From CBFHND01 sp965657085 (GTDB lineage: Bacteria; Pseudomonadota; Alphaproteobacteria; Rhodobacterales; Rhodobacteraceae): DNA of 64,000 nt. The first letter of the stretch is position 1, and each line of letters opens with the position of its first letter. This document shows positions 24,949 to 33,725 of the stretch, in pieces. The position numbers and the translations under genes are program-made. The stretch is taken from contig CBFHND010000005.1 in assembly GCA_965657085.1 (NCBI GenBank), forward strand, positions 134,226 through 198,225, read 5' to 3'. Under the pieces are notes generated by a model. The model was not told where the DNA came from and searched no databases. It saw only the letters and a program-made list of their open reading frames with translations.

Positions 24949-25577
24949 GGCAATATCCCCTCGGTGCGCACCCATTTGACGGAAGGGCGGGCCTCCATTG
25001 CCTGCATGAACGCGTTAATGCGCGGGAAAGGTGTCAGGTCAACGCCGTCTCCGGGAAGCCACGTACAGACCACGAACAGGTAAGGATCAGCCGCGGAAAA
25101 CACATCCCCCAGCACGTATCGCCCGCGCAACACATGGTCTTCGACATACTGTGCCGAAGCGGTCATGGTCTGCGGTACCTTGGCGGTCATATCCTCAAAA
25201 CTGGTCGTTTGATCGGCCCAGCGATTTCCGCGCATTTTGTGGGCGTGGTTCACGTGCATGGTTGAGGCCAAATAAAACATGGCTTCGCGCACGTGATGCG
25301 CCTGCAGAGGGTCCGAAGGCATCAACCCGGCCTTGGGCGCGATGGCCGCAATGTAGTCCAGAATGGCGCCGGTTTCCGTCAGAACATGACCCTCGTGCAC
25401 CAAGGCGGGCACACGCCCCTTGGGATTGAGCGCGAGGTAGTCAGGCTTCGTTTGCGCGGCGGCGGCGAAATCGACGCGCACGGGTGTAAAGGGCAGGGCA
25501 GCCTCGTACAGGGCAATGGCGGAGGCAACGGCGATGGTGCCGGGTGCATAGTGCAGCTGCATGGTGTCCTCAGACAT
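24945..25577 (-). CDS. Glutathione S-transferase family protein
   Basis: 210-aa cytoplasmic GST with an N-terminal thioredoxin-like half (MQLHYAPGTIAVASAIALYE; LNPKGRVPALVHEG with the cis-Pro; LTETGAILDYIA glutathione-binding loop, about 66-77) and an all-helical C-terminal half containing VLGDVFSAADPYLFVV. Resembles the beta-class bacterial enzymes although the usual Cys10 position is Tyr/Ala-rich. ATG 25577 overlaps the upstream phosphatase by 8 bp; ATG 25562 is an alternative. Co-transcribed with the saccharopine genes; why is unknown, perhaps detoxifying the aldehyde product. Confidence 0.86.
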   Translation of the reverse strand: MSEDTMQLHYAPGTIAVASAIALYEAALPFTPVRVDFAAAAQTKPDYLALNPKGRVPALVHEGHVLTETGAILDYIAAIAPKAGLMPSDPLQAHHVREAMFYLASTMHVNHAHKMRGNRWADQTTSFEDMTAKVPQTMTASAQYVEDHVLRGRYVLGDVFSAADPYLFVVCTWLPGDGVDLTPFPRINAFMQAMEARPSVKWVRTEGILP

Positions 25578-26223
25578 GGGTTTGCGCGTGGTGGCGGCTG
25601 GGGTGTTCGAGGTGCGGCACCGCGTTGAACATCACCGGCGACCATGTCCCGCCAACCGGAAACAGCCGGTGCACCGAGGTGTTCATGATCGACAGCGCGA
25701 TGTTGGCCATCGCGCGGATATCAAGGCCCAGATGCTGCCGCATTGCCATCGAGATCAACCCGCCCGAGGTGACGACGAGTGCAGGCCCGTCACCTGCCGC
25801 AATTTCACTCAGCGCGCTGCCGACCCGGTCTTCGAAGGTGGCGAAGGTTTCGGGCGCCCCCTTGATGTCACCGTTCTGCCAAGCCTCAAAAACGCGGGGC
25901 AGGTGGGCGGTGAATTCGCTTTGCTCGGATGGGATGGGCACGCCGTGTTCATCGCGCAGGGCGGCTGCAAGGTTGAAATACTCCAGCTCGTTCAGCCGCG
26001 CGTCGCGCATTGGTTCAAGCCCCATGGCCATCGCATCTGCCGTTTCGATGTGCCGCTGAAGCGTGCCGGTAAAGAGCCGCGTATGGTGTTGGTGCGTATC
26101 GCGCATGTGCTGGCCCAGCCATGCGGATTGTTGTTGCCCCAGCGCGCTGAGCCGGTCGTAGGAGGCTTCGTCCTGCGCACCGGAATTTGCCTGACCGTGG
26201 CGGATAAGTGTAATGTGGGACAT
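25570..26223 (-). CDS. Histidine phosphatase family protein
   Basis: 217-aa member of the phosphoglycerate-mutase-like superfamily. The phosphate pocket begins with LIRHGQANSG (residues 6-15, catalytic His8); the second half has LVVTSGGLISMAM (about 149-161), in which the second catalytic His usually seen in VxHGG is replaced by Ser, and ELEYFN supplies the acid. The TSGG variant is common in this subfamily. First gene of the minus-strand operon with GST and the saccharopine dehydrogenases. The substrate is unknown. Divergent from fdhF with a 242-base region between the starts. Confidence 0.85.
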   Translation of the reverse strand: MSHITLIRHGQANSGAQDEASYDRLSALGQQQSAWLGQHMRDTHQHHTRLFTGTLQRHIETADAMAMGLEPMRDARLNELEYFNLAAALRDEHGVPIPSEQSEFTAHLPRVFEAWQNGDIKGAPETFATFEDRVGSALSEIAAGDGPALVVTSGGLISMAMRQHLGLDIRAMANIALSIMNTSVHRLFPVGGTWSPVMFNAVPHLEHPSRHHAQTHV

Positions 26224-26300
26224 GGGCGCCTTTGTGCTGCTGTGTGCAAGTCATAGGTGAGCGGCGGGCCTGTGGAAAGTGCCGGACCCTGCCGGGGGCA

Positions 26301-26321
26301 AGTATTTTTGACCCAAAGAAG
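26301..26321 (+). repeat. Dispersed intergenic repeat, copy A (short)
   Basis: The 21-base core beginning AGTATTTTTGACCC and ending AAAGAAG is identical to that of the longer copy at 30580-30639 and differs by one T from that at 50483-50541. Here it follows a G-rich stretch (GCCGGGGGCA) in the divergent region between the histidine phosphatase and formate dehydrogenase genes. Apart from this, 26224-26465 shows only a GGGAGA ribosome-binding site near its right end. Confidence 0.8.
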
Positions 26322-26465
26322 GGTTCGGGTTTGTCGCCTATCGGAAACGCATGGCGCGGGTTGGCCCCGGTGCGTGGCGCAAATTCAGGCTTTGGTGTCG
26401 GGATTGGTATGCCGGAATTCCAGCGCCTGTTGATAGAACGGGGCGATCAAAGGGAGACGTGCGCC

Positions 26466-29231
26466 ATGACGGACAAGGTCAAATTCATTCTCGACGGCAA
26501 AGAAGTCGAGGCCGAAAAGGGGCTGACCATCTGGGAAGTCGCCAATGGCCGGGGTCTTGTCATTCCGCACCTGTGCCACAAACCGGCGCCCGGATACCGC
26601 CCCGATGGCAATTGCCGCGCCTGCATGGTGGAGATCGAGGGCGAGCGGACTTTGGCCGCTTCGTGCATCCGCGAGCCGGGCGAAGGCATGGTCGTCACCA
26701 CCAATTCCGCCCGTGCTGAAAACGCGCGCAAGATGGTGGTCGAGATGCTGGTCGCCGACCAGCCCGAACGCGATGTGGCCCACGACAAGAGCGCGCACCT
26801 TTGGGATATGGCCGAGATGCAGGGCATCTCCGAGAGCCGCTTTCCCAAGCTCGAAGATGGACGTATCCCTCTCTTGGATGACAGCCACGTGGCGATGCGC
26901 GTCAACCTCGATGCCTGTATCCAATGCGGGCTGTGCGTACGTGCCTGCCGCGAGGTTCAGGTCAACGATGTGATCGGCATGGCGGGTCGGGGGCACGACG
27001 CCTATCCGGTGTTCGACATGGACGATCCCATGGGCGACAGCACCTGCGTGGCCTGCGGCGAATGTGTGCAGGCCTGTCCCACCGGCGCGTTGATGCCCGC
27101 CACTGTTCTGGACGATGCCCAGCAGGGCGACAGTGCCGATTTCGATGATGAAGTCGAAAGCATCTGCCCTTTCTGCGGTGTCGGCTGCCAGATCAGCCTC
27201 AAGGTCAAGGACGGCAAGGTCAAATACGTCGAGGGCATCAACGGGCCCGCCAACGAAGGTCGCCTCTGCGTCAAGGGCCGCTTTGGCTTTGACTACATCC
27301 ACCATGATCACCGGCTGACCAAACCGCTGATCCGGCGCGAGGATGCACCCGCCAAGGGGCTGAACGTGGACCCCGGCAACTGGCAAACCCATTTCCGCGA
27401 AGCGTCGTGGGACGAGGCGTTGGATTTCGCCGCCAACGGCCTGAAAGGGCGCGGACGCGAAGTGGCCGGTTTCGGAAGCGCCAAGTGCACCAACGAAGAG
27501 GCATACCTTTTCCAGAAAATGATCCGCCAAGGCTTTGGCCACAACAACGTCGATCACTGCACGCGCCTGTGCCATGCGTCGTCGGTGGCCGCGCTGATGG
27601 AAAACGTCGGCTCGGGCGCTGTCACGGCCACCTTCAACGAGATCGAGAATGCAGATGTGGCGATCGTGATCGGCGCGAACCCGATCGAAAACCACCCTGT
27701 CGCGGCCACCTATTTCAAGCAGTTCACCAAGCGCGGCGGCAAGTTGATCGTGATGGATCCGCGCGGTCAGGCGTTGAAACGGTTTGCCAGCCACATGCTG
27801 CAATTCCGGCCCGGTGCGGATGTGTCCATGCTGAACGCGATCATGCATGTGATCGTCGAAGAGGGCCTCTTCGATCAGCAATATATCGACGCCTACACCG
27901 AGAACTGGGACGCTGAGAAAGAACACCTGAAGGATTTCACGCCCGAAAAGATGGCCGAAATCTGCGGGATCGACGCCGACATGCTGCGCGACGTGGCGCG
28001 CACCTTTGCCGGTGCAAAGGCTGGCATGATCTTCTGGGGCATGGGCGTCAGCCAGCACATTCATGGCACGGACAACAGCCGTTGCCTGATTTCATTGGCA
28101 CTTATGACAGGGCAGGTCGGGCGGCCCGGGGCCGGTCTGCATCCCTTGCGGGGGCAGAACAACGTGCAAGGCGCGTCGGACGCCGGATTGATCCCGATGT
28201 TCCTGCCGGACTATCAGACAGTGACCGACGACGGCGTGCGCAGTGCGTTTACCGACGTGTGGCAATCCGGCGATTTCAGCGCCGAAAAGGGCCTGACCGT
28301 GACCGAGATCATGGATGCGGTGCATGCGGGCGACATCAAGGCGATGTATGTTCTGGGCGAAAACCCGGCGATGTCCGACCCCGACGTGGAACATGCCCGT
28401 GACGCGTTGGCCAAGCTGGATCACCTGGTCGTACAGGACATATTCATCACCGAAACGGCCAACTATGCCGATGTGATCCTGCCCGCCTCGGCCTTTGCCG
28501 AGAAATCGGGCACCGTCACCAACACAAACCGTCAGGTCCAGATGGGCCGCCCCGCCGTGCCGCCCCCCGGCGACGCGCGCGAGGATTGGTGGATCGAGGT
28601 CGAATTGGCCAAACGTCTCGGCCTTGGCTGGGACTATGCCAGCCCTGCGGATGTGTTCGCCGAAATGAAGCTGAACATGAAGTCTCTGGACAACATCACG
28701 TGGGACCGTCTTGAGGCAGAAAACGCCGTGACATACCCATCCCTGTCGCCCGAGGACCCTGGCCAGCCTATCGTTTTTGGCGATGGCTTCCCCCGACCCG
28801 AAGGGCGCGCGCGGTTCACCCCTGCGGCGGTGATCGCGCCCGATGATGTGCCGGATGCGGAGTATCCGATGATCCTGACCACCGGTCGTCAGCTTGAGCA
28901 CTGGCACACCGGATCGATGACCCGCCGGTCGTCGGTTCTGGATGCGGTCGAGCCCGAGGCAAACTGTTCACTGCACCCCTCGACCCTACGCAAGCTGGGT
29001 GTCGCACCCGGCGAACACGTGCGTCTGACGACAAAGCGCGGCAGCATCGAGATCATGGCCCGCGAGGATCGCGCGGTCGCCCCGGACATGGTGTTCCTGC
29101 CCTTTGCCTATGTCGAGGCGGCGGCGAATATCCTGACCAACCCGGCCGTGGATCCCTATGGCAAGATCCCCGAATTCAAGTTCTCGGCCGTCAAGGTCGA
29201 GGCGGCAACTGCGGCATTGGCTGCGGAATAG
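26466..29231 (+). CDS. fdhF: Formate dehydrogenase alpha subunit, molybdenum-dependent
   Basis: 921-aa cytoplasmic molybdopterin oxidoreductase. In order: a 2Fe-2S ferredoxin-like domain (about 1-80; CHKP, CRAC), a His/Cys cluster stretch, two 4Fe-4S motifs CIQCGLCVRAC and CVACGECVQAC (about 152-205), a CPFCGVGCQ cluster opening the catalytic domain (about 235-243), and the catalytic Cys369 in RLCHAS, the place where E. coli FdhF has selenocysteine. This layout resembles the alpha subunit of NAD-dependent FdsABG, but no beta/gamma subunits or fdhD accessory gene are adjacent. ATG 26466 follows GGGAGA; the frame is open upstream without a better start. A terminator follows. Confidence 0.9.
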   Translation: MTDKVKFILDGKEVEAEKGLTIWEVANGRGLVIPHLCHKPAPGYRPDGNCRACMVEIEGERTLAASCIREPGEGMVVTTNSARAENARKMVVEMLVADQPERDVAHDKSAHLWDMAEMQGISESRFPKLEDGRIPLLDDSHVAMRVNLDACIQCGLCVRACREVQVNDVIGMAGRGHDAYPVFDMDDPMGDSTCVACGECVQACPTGALMPATVLDDAQQGDSADFDDEVESICPFCGVGCQISLKVKDGKVKYVEGINGPANEGRLCVKGRFGFDYIHHDHRLTKPLIRREDAPAKGLNVDPGNWQTHFREASWDEALDFAANGLKGRGREVAGFGSAKCTNEEAYLFQKMIRQGFGHNNVDHCTRLCHASSVAALMENVGSGAVTATFNEIENADVAIVIGANPIENHPVAATYFKQFTKRGGKLIVMDPRGQALKRFASHMLQFRPGADVSMLNAIMHVIVEEGLFDQQYIDAYTENWDAEKEHLKDFTPEKMAEICGIDADMLRDVARTFAGAKAGMIFWGMGVSQHIHGTDNSRCLISLALMTGQVGRPGAGLHPLRGQNNVQGASDAGLIPMFLPDYQTVTDDGVRSAFTDVWQSGDFSAEKGLTVTEIMDAVHAGDIKAMYVLGENPAMSDPDVEHARDALAKLDHLVVQDIFITETANYADVILPASAFAEKSGTVTNTNRQVQMGRPAVPPPGDAREDWWIEVELAKRLGLGWDYASPADVFAEMKLNMKSLDNITWDRLEAENAVTYPSLSPEDPGQPIVFGDGFPRPEGRARFTPAAVIAPDDVPDAEYPMILTTGRQLEHWHTGSMTRRSSVLDAVEPEANCSLHPSTLRKLGVAPGEHVRLTTKRGSIEIMAREDRAVAPDMVFLPFAYVEAAANILTNPAVDPYGKIPEFKFSAVKVEAATAALAAE

Positions 29232-29257
29232 GCCACACGCGCGCACCAAAGATAAGG

Positions 29258-29287
29258 CCCGCGTCAGGATGAACTGACGCGGGTTTT
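29258..29287 (+). terminator. Intrinsic terminator after fdhF
   Basis: CCCGCGTCAG (29258-29267) pairs with CTGACGCGGG (29274-29283) across a 6-base loop and is followed by TTTTGTGTTTT. It lies 27 bases past the fdhF stop. Confidence 0.9.
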
Positions 29288-29348
29288 GTGTTTTAAGGGC
29301 GCGTGTTCAGGATCATGGGGCGGGGTCGCAGATCGGGCTGGACGCAAT

Positions 29349-29380
29349 GGGGGTAAGAACCTTGGGGGGTAAGAACCTTG
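29349..29380 (+). repeat. Perfect 16-bp tandem duplication at a translation start
   Basis: GGGGGTAAGAACCTTG occurs twice with no gap, 29349-29364 and 29365-29380. Each copy holds a G-rich Shine-Dalgarno-like run and a TTG; the TTG of the second copy is the predicted start codon of the amidase, while that of the first is in another frame. Confidence 0.9.
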
Positions 29381-30556
29381 CAGATCGATGCACAGAGATT
29401 TTTAAAAGACTTGCACGACTTGCGCCAGTTCGGAGCGCAGGGACCCGGTGTCGTTCGCCCGGCCTACAGCGCCCCGGATGCGGCGGCGCGGGCGTGGTTG
29501 GCCGAACGAATGAAGGATGCGGGCCTGACGGTTGAAATGGACGCGATGGGCAACCTCTTTGGCTTGGCCGAGGGACCATCGATCTTGCTCGGCTCGCACA
29601 GCGACAGCCAACCCACGGGCGGATGGCTTGATGGCGCGCTGGGCGTGATCGCGGCGCTGGAGGTGGCGCGTTGCGCCGAAGGTGGAGTTTCGGTGGTGTC
29701 GTTTCAGGACGAGGAGGGGCGTTTCGGCGTAACCACGGGCAGCGCGGTATGGTCCGGTGGCCTTGGCTTGAAGCAGGCCGACCAATTGCGCGATCATGCC
29801 GGCGTCGCCCTGTCCGAGGCGCGGCAGGCCGTCGCGCATATGGTGACGGGTGATGTGGACCCGACGCAGTTTGACGGTTTCATTGAGCTGCATATCGAGC
29901 AGGGGCCAACGCTGGATGTGGCCGAAGAGCAAATTGGCGTTGTCACCGACATCGTGGGCATCCGCGATATGGTCATCACCCTGACCGGGCAGCAGAACCA
30001 CGCCGGTACAACGCCCATGCACCTGCGGCAGGACGCCTTTCAGGGGCTGAGTGCATTCAACACTGCCCTGAATGACCGGTTGCGCAACGTGGTGACACCG
30101 CAAACGGTCTGGACAATCGGCCATGTCAGCCTGTCGCCGAACGCTTCGAGCATCGTGCCGGGTACCGTGCGCTTTTCCATGCAATGGAGGGATGGGGACG
30201 TGGCGCGATTGGCGCGCATGGAAGAGATCATCCGAGAGACCGCGACCGAAGTGGCGCAGGCGCGGGGTCTTGAATTGGAATTTGGCGATTTGTTGGGTTT
30301 GGAGCCTGTGGCGATGGACGCAGGCCTGCGCACCAGTTTGGAAGAGGCCGCCGAGATTGAGGCCCCGGGCGCGTGGCGGCGCATGCCGTCTGGCGCGTTG
30401 CATGATGCCACCAACGTGTCGCGCCTGATGCCGGTGGCCATGTTGTTTGTGCCGTCCATAGGCGGGATCAGCCATGCGTTCGAGGAAGACACGGATGAAG
30501 CGGATTTGCTTGCGGGGCTGCGGGTGCTGGCGCGGGCAGTTGGTCAACTGACCTAA
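29378..30556 (+). CDS. M20 hydantoinase/carbamoylase family amidase (N-carbamoyl amino acid or allantoate amidohydrolase)
   Basis: Zinc-dependent amidohydrolase of 392 aa. Metal and dimer motifs of the family: LLGSHSDSQPTGGWLDGALGV (about 70-90, His/Asp ligands), FQDEEGRFG (about 109-117, catalytic Glu), ELHIEQGPTLD and QNHAGTTPM (dimerisation-domain histidine), and ISHAFEEDT near the end (final His ligand). The start is TTG 29378 with a G6 Shine-Dalgarno-like run; no ATG fits, and the family N-terminus (DAQRFLKDLHDLRQFGA) begins here. Allantoate amidohydrolase is one branch of the family and is the one step missing from the urate block, but beta-ureidopropionase or carbamoylase activity is equally possible. 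Confidence 0.85.
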   Translation: MQIDAQRFLKDLHDLRQFGAQGPGVVRPAYSAPDAAARAWLAERMKDAGLTVEMDAMGNLFGLAEGPSILLGSHSDSQPTGGWLDGALGVIAALEVARCAEGGVSVVSFQDEEGRFGVTTGSAVWSGGLGLKQADQLRDHAGVALSEARQAVAHMVTGDVDPTQFDGFIELHIEQGPTLDVAEEQIGVVTDIVGIRDMVITLTGQQNHAGTTPMHLRQDAFQGLSAFNTALNDRLRNVVTPQTVWTIGHVSLSPNASSIVPGTVRFSMQWRDGDVARLARMEEIIRETATEVAQARGLELEFGDLLGLEPVAMDAGLRTSLEEAAEIEAPGAWRRMPSGALHDATNVSRLMPVAMLFVPSIGGISHAFEEDTDEADLLAGLRVLARAVGQLT

Positions 30557-30579
30557 AGGCCGGCTGCGCCGACGACATT

Positions 30580-30639
30580 CTTTAGGGGGCTCTGCTCCCA
30601 TCCTTTGGATTCCCCCGAAGTATTTTTGACCCAAAGAAG
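30580..30639. repeat. Dispersed intergenic repeat, copy B (long, hairpin-forming)
   Basis: 60-base unit starting CTTTAGGGGGCTCTGC and ending with the AGTATTTTTGACCC...AAAGAAG core at 30619-30639. It matches copy C (50483-50541) over its whole length. A small stem ATCC-TTT-GGAT is replaced in copy C by GTCC-TGC-GGAC, so pairing is kept. It lies between convergent genes and ends two bases before the stop of the WGR gene, so it may also serve as a bidirectional terminator. Confidence 0.8.
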
Positions 30640-30640
30640 A

Positions 30641-30868
30641 TCAGGTGCGTTTGTAACCGCGCGCCAGCGCGCGGCTGCGGTGGTGGTCCGCGGCGCGGGA
30701 TGCTTCGCGTAAGTCGCCGTGACACGAGATAACCCGTTGCGGTGAGCCGCCCATCAGACCCCATTCCCGGGTCACGCAGGCCTCGGCAAAGAGGTTTTCC
30801 GCAATCTCGACCCGGTAAAAATGCGGGCGGTTGGCGCGGCCTTGGCGGTAGAGCACGACATCAAGCAT
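30641..30868 (-). CDS. Small WGR domain protein
   Basis: 75-aa protein consisting almost only of a WGR domain: LYRQGRANRPHFYRVEIAENLFAEACVTREWGLMGGSPQ covers the beta strands and the Trp-Gly-containing motif (WGLMGG, with Leu where Arg usually stands). WGR domains occur in PARP-like and MolR-like proteins and may bind nucleic acids; free-standing short forms are frequent in Rhodobacterales and have no known role. Starts 53 bases after the response regulator stop on the same strand. Ends against repeat copy B. Confidence 0.72.
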   Translation of the reverse strand: MLDVVLYRQGRANRPHFYRVEIAENLFAEACVTREWGLMGGSPQRVISCHGDLREASRAADHHRSRALARGYKRT

Positions 30869-30921
30869 ATGGTTGGCAGGTTCCCGTCAGCGTTGTGTCG
30901 TATGATCGAGGGCCGCGTCTG

Positions 30922-31632
30922 TCATGTCCAGCGCACATCGCCCAGAAAGATGTAGCCCGCGCCATAGATCGTCTTGATGAGTTGCGGGTTGCGCGGGTCT
31001 TCGCGCAGTTTGGTCCGCAGGCGCGAGATGCGCACGTCCATCGCCCGGTCAAAGCTTTCGCCCGCTGCACCGCCAAGAGATTCCTGCATTTGAGCGCGCG
31101 AGATCAGGCGGCGAGGGCTGGACAGGAACAGGCGCAGCACCTCGCCCTCGGCATGGGAAAAGGCGGTTTCCGCGCCACTGTCATCGACCAGAACATAGCG
31201 GTCGAAATGGGCGGTCCAGCCGTCGAACTGCGCGGTGTCACCTGATTGGGCGGGCTGTTGGTTGGATCGCAGGCGGGCGCGCACACGCGCCACCACCTCG
31301 GCTGGATCGAAGGGTTTGATGATATAGTCATCGGCCCCCAGTTCCAGCCCCGTCACTTTGTCCTGCACCTGTGCGCGGCCCGAGATGATGATGACCGTGG
31401 CCCCCTGTTCCAATGCCAGCCGGTGCACGATGGTCAGCCCGTCTGTGTCGGGCAACCCCAGATCCACAAGGCAGACGTTGGGTTGGTGGGTTTTCAACGC
31501 GGCCTCGAACGCTGACGCGCGTCCAAAGGACAGGGTGCGAAAGCCCGCCTCTTCCAGAGCATCGGCCAGCATCGTGCGAATGGCGGGTTCATCGTCGAGG
31601 ATGGTGACAAGCGGTGCGGTGCTTTGGGTCAT
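30922..31632 (-). CDS. OmpR-family response regulator
   Basis: 236-aa two-component regulator: receiver domain 1-122 with acidic pocket Asp13/Asp14, phospho-acceptor Asp57 (VCLVDLGLPDTDG) and Lys105-region KPFDPAEV; then a winged-helix DNA-binding domain (about 140-236) with ISRAQMQESLGGAAGESFDRAMDVRISRLRTKL-type recognition sequence and the closing YGAGYIF. ATG overlaps the kinase stop... order on the minus strand is kinase then regulator, ATGA overlap. Probable target is the divergent acyl-CoA ligase/ABC transporter locus at 33726, by position only. Confidence 0.92.
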   Translation of the reverse strand: MTQSTAPLVTILDDEPAIRTMLADALEEAGFRTLSFGRASAFEAALKTHQPNVCLVDLGLPDTDGLTIVHRLALEQGATVIIISGRAQVQDKVTGLELGADDYIIKPFDPAEVVARVRARLRSNQQPAQSGDTAQFDGWTAHFDRYVLVDDSGAETAFSHAEGEVLRLFLSSPRRLISRAQMQESLGGAAGESFDRAMDVRISRLRTKLREDPRNPQLIKTIYGAGYIFLGDVRWT

Positions 31633-33524
31633 TGGGCGGCCTTGGGTGTCAGCAGGGCAGAGAGGTCAGCCGCGGTGAACGGTTTCTGCAACACTGGCGC
31701 GCGGGTCAGGGCGCGCGCGTGCAAAGGGTCCGACGGCGGCAGCGACGTCATCAGGAACGCGGGCGGTTCAGCGGGGGACAACCTGTCGAGCAGATCAAGC
31801 CCTGTTGCCTCGCCCAACCGGATATCCGAAAGGATCAGCGCGATATCGGGCAGATCAGCCGTCAGGGCAATGGCTTCGTCCACGCTTGATGCTTCGATCA
31901 CGGTATGGCCCAGTCCGATCAGCATATCGCGGTAGAGCGCGCGCAGATCGTCCGTGTCTTCGACCAAAAGAACCATACCGCCCGTGGCCGCAGCAGGGCG
32001 GTTCAGCGGCAGCCGCAGGCGGACAATCGCACCGTCCGCGCCGTTGGACAGGCGCAGATCGCCGCCGGCAAGTTTTGTCATGTCATAGACCATGGGCAGG
32101 CCAAGGCCGGTGCCCTCGGCACCCTTGGTGGTAAAGAACGGATCGCAGGCATGTTCAATTGCCGCCTCGGAAAAGCCGGGACCGGTGTCGGTGACGACGA
32201 ATTCGATCCAAGTGTCGTGCACGGGCCGCGCGGCAACGGTGATGGTGCCGGTCGCGCCACAAGCATCGCGGGCGTTCAGGATCAGGTTCAGCAAGCTGTC
32301 CTGCACCATGCCGGCATCCAGAAGCAGGGTGCCGATACCCGATGCGCACTCCACGCGCAGGCTTTGCCCGTCTGGCAGTGTGGGCGACGCCAGAGTGGCC
32401 ACATCGGTCAAGAGCCCGGTTACATCCGTAGGTTGCGGGCGCAGAACACGCTGGGCGGTCACACCTGCTATGGCATCCAGCAACCGACCACCCCGGTGCG
32501 CTGCCGACAGGGTGCCGTCGATCAGGGCAGGCGCATCGGACGGCAGGTCCGGCATTCGTGCGAGCTTGGATTGCAGGCCAAGGATAATGGTCAGCAGGTT
32601 GGAAAAGTCATGGGTCAGCCCGGAGGTCATTTGCGCAGCCAAGGCGCGTTTGCGGGTCTGTTGCAAGGCCTCGCGGGTCTGGGTTTCTGCGGTCACGTCC
32701 ATCGACAGGATATAGGCGCCGCCACGCGCATCGGGGGTAAAGGCCACGCGGATGCGCCGCGCGCTGCCTTCATCGGTGAATTCGAACACCGAAGGTTGCC
32801 CGCCATAGGCGCGTTCCAGATGCGGCTGGATACGCGCATGGGCGGAGGCGCCTAACGCTTCGGCGATGTGCAGGCCCACGATGTCATGGGGCCGGTCGGG
32901 GATCACTGCGCCAAGCTGGCGGTTGGAATAAGTATAATGGCCGGTATCATCCACGTGGGCGATATGTGCAGGCATCATTTCGGTGGTCAGACGGGTGCGC
33001 GCCTCGATATCGGTCAGTTGGCGCTTGGCCTCCTCAAGGGCGGAAACGGTTGCAGACAGCTGGCGGTTGGTTGCGGCCAGTTCTTCGGAGCGGGCCAGAA
33101 CCTCCTCCGACAAGGCACCCGCACGGTTACGCAACAGGGCCTCTTGTTCGCGGGTGCGGGTGATGTCCGTATAAACGGTGACCCAGCCCCCCTGCGGCAG
33201 CGGCGCGCCCTCGACGGAAATGGTGCGCCCATTGGCGCGGGTGCGCTCCATATAGTGCGGTTCAAACGCGCGGGCCTGATCCACGCGTTCGGCCACAAAG
33301 CTGTCGATATCGTCGATGGGGCCGTATTCGCCTTGTGCGGCAAGGTGCCGGATCGTTTTTTCGAAGGTGGCACCGGGGGCCACCAGATGGTCGGGCAAAT
33401 CGAACATGGATTGGAACGGCGCATTGCAAACGGCCAACCGCAGATCGCTGTCATAGATGGTCAGGGCCTGAGCGATAAGGTTCAGGCCCGCTGCGGTCAG
33501 CGAACGGTTGGTGGTGCTGTTCAT
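31629..33524 (-). CDS. Hybrid sensor histidine kinase with two PAS-like domains
   Basis: 631-aa cytoplasmic sensor without transmembrane segments. A PAS-like domain (about 15-120, YDSDLRLAVCNAPFQSMF), a coiled coil (about 125-175), a second PAS-like domain (about 180-280), HisKA dimerisation helix with His305 in GLTHDFSNLLTII, HATPase with N-box NLILNARDA (about 413-421), DTGPGFSE and GTGLGLPMV, and a C-terminal receiver (about 515-630) with Asp567. Absence of membrane helices suggests that it senses an intracellular signal. Its start is 201 bases from that of the divergent acyl-CoA ligase. The intervening DNA contains TTAC-N5-GTAA (33589-33601), a possible but weak operator. Confidence 0.9.
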   Translation of the reverse strand: MNSTTNRSLTAAGLNLIAQALTIYDSDLRLAVCNAPFQSMFDLPDHLVAPGATFEKTIRHLAAQGEYGPIDDIDSFVAERVDQARAFEPHYMERTRANGRTISVEGAPLPQGGWVTVYTDITRTREQEALLRNRAGALSEEVLARSEELAATNRQLSATVSALEEAKRQLTDIEARTRLTTEMMPAHIAHVDDTGHYTYSNRQLGAVIPDRPHDIVGLHIAEALGASAHARIQPHLERAYGGQPSVFEFTDEGSARRIRVAFTPDARGGAYILSMDVTAETQTREALQQTRKRALAAQMTSGLTHDFSNLLTIILGLQSKLARMPDLPSDAPALIDGTLSAAHRGGRLLDAIAGVTAQRVLRPQPTDVTGLLTDVATLASPTLPDGQSLRVECASGIGTLLLDAGMVQDSLLNLILNARDACGATGTITVAARPVHDTWIEFVVTDTGPGFSEAAIEHACDPFFTTKGAEGTGLGLPMVYDMTKLAGGDLRLSNGADGAIVRLRLPLNRPAAATGGMVLLVEDTDDLRALYRDMLIGLGHTVIEASSVDEAIALTADLPDIALILSDIRLGEATGLDLLDRLSPAEPPAFLMTSLPPSDPLHARALTRAPVLQKPFTAADLSALLTPKAAQ

Positions 33525-33725
33525 AGGCCATGGCTATCACCCGGGCGGCGCGCCCTTCAATGGGCAAGACGGGCCAAGGCAGCGCTTGTTACAATTCGTA
33601 AGGATTGGGAAAACTTCAGGAAAAAGTTGACCCCGACCAATGATCGGGCATCCTTTGGCGGGGAAAGAATCGCCGAAGCGATCAAGGCTTGCCGCATCCA
33701 GCGGCGGGTTCGGGAGGAAGACACA

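Noticed and set aside
26385..28064. 559-codon open frame on the minus strand
   Set aside because: Antisense to the formate dehydrogenase gene, which has complete motifs.
29347..29535. ATG at 29347 as start of the M20 amidase
   Set aside because: It is in a different frame; the family N-terminus is encoded from TTG 29378.
33550..33725. Upstream extension of the acyl-CoA ligase frame
   Set aside because: Continues antisense to the kinase gene; the Shine-Dalgarno sequence and family start both point to TTG 33726.
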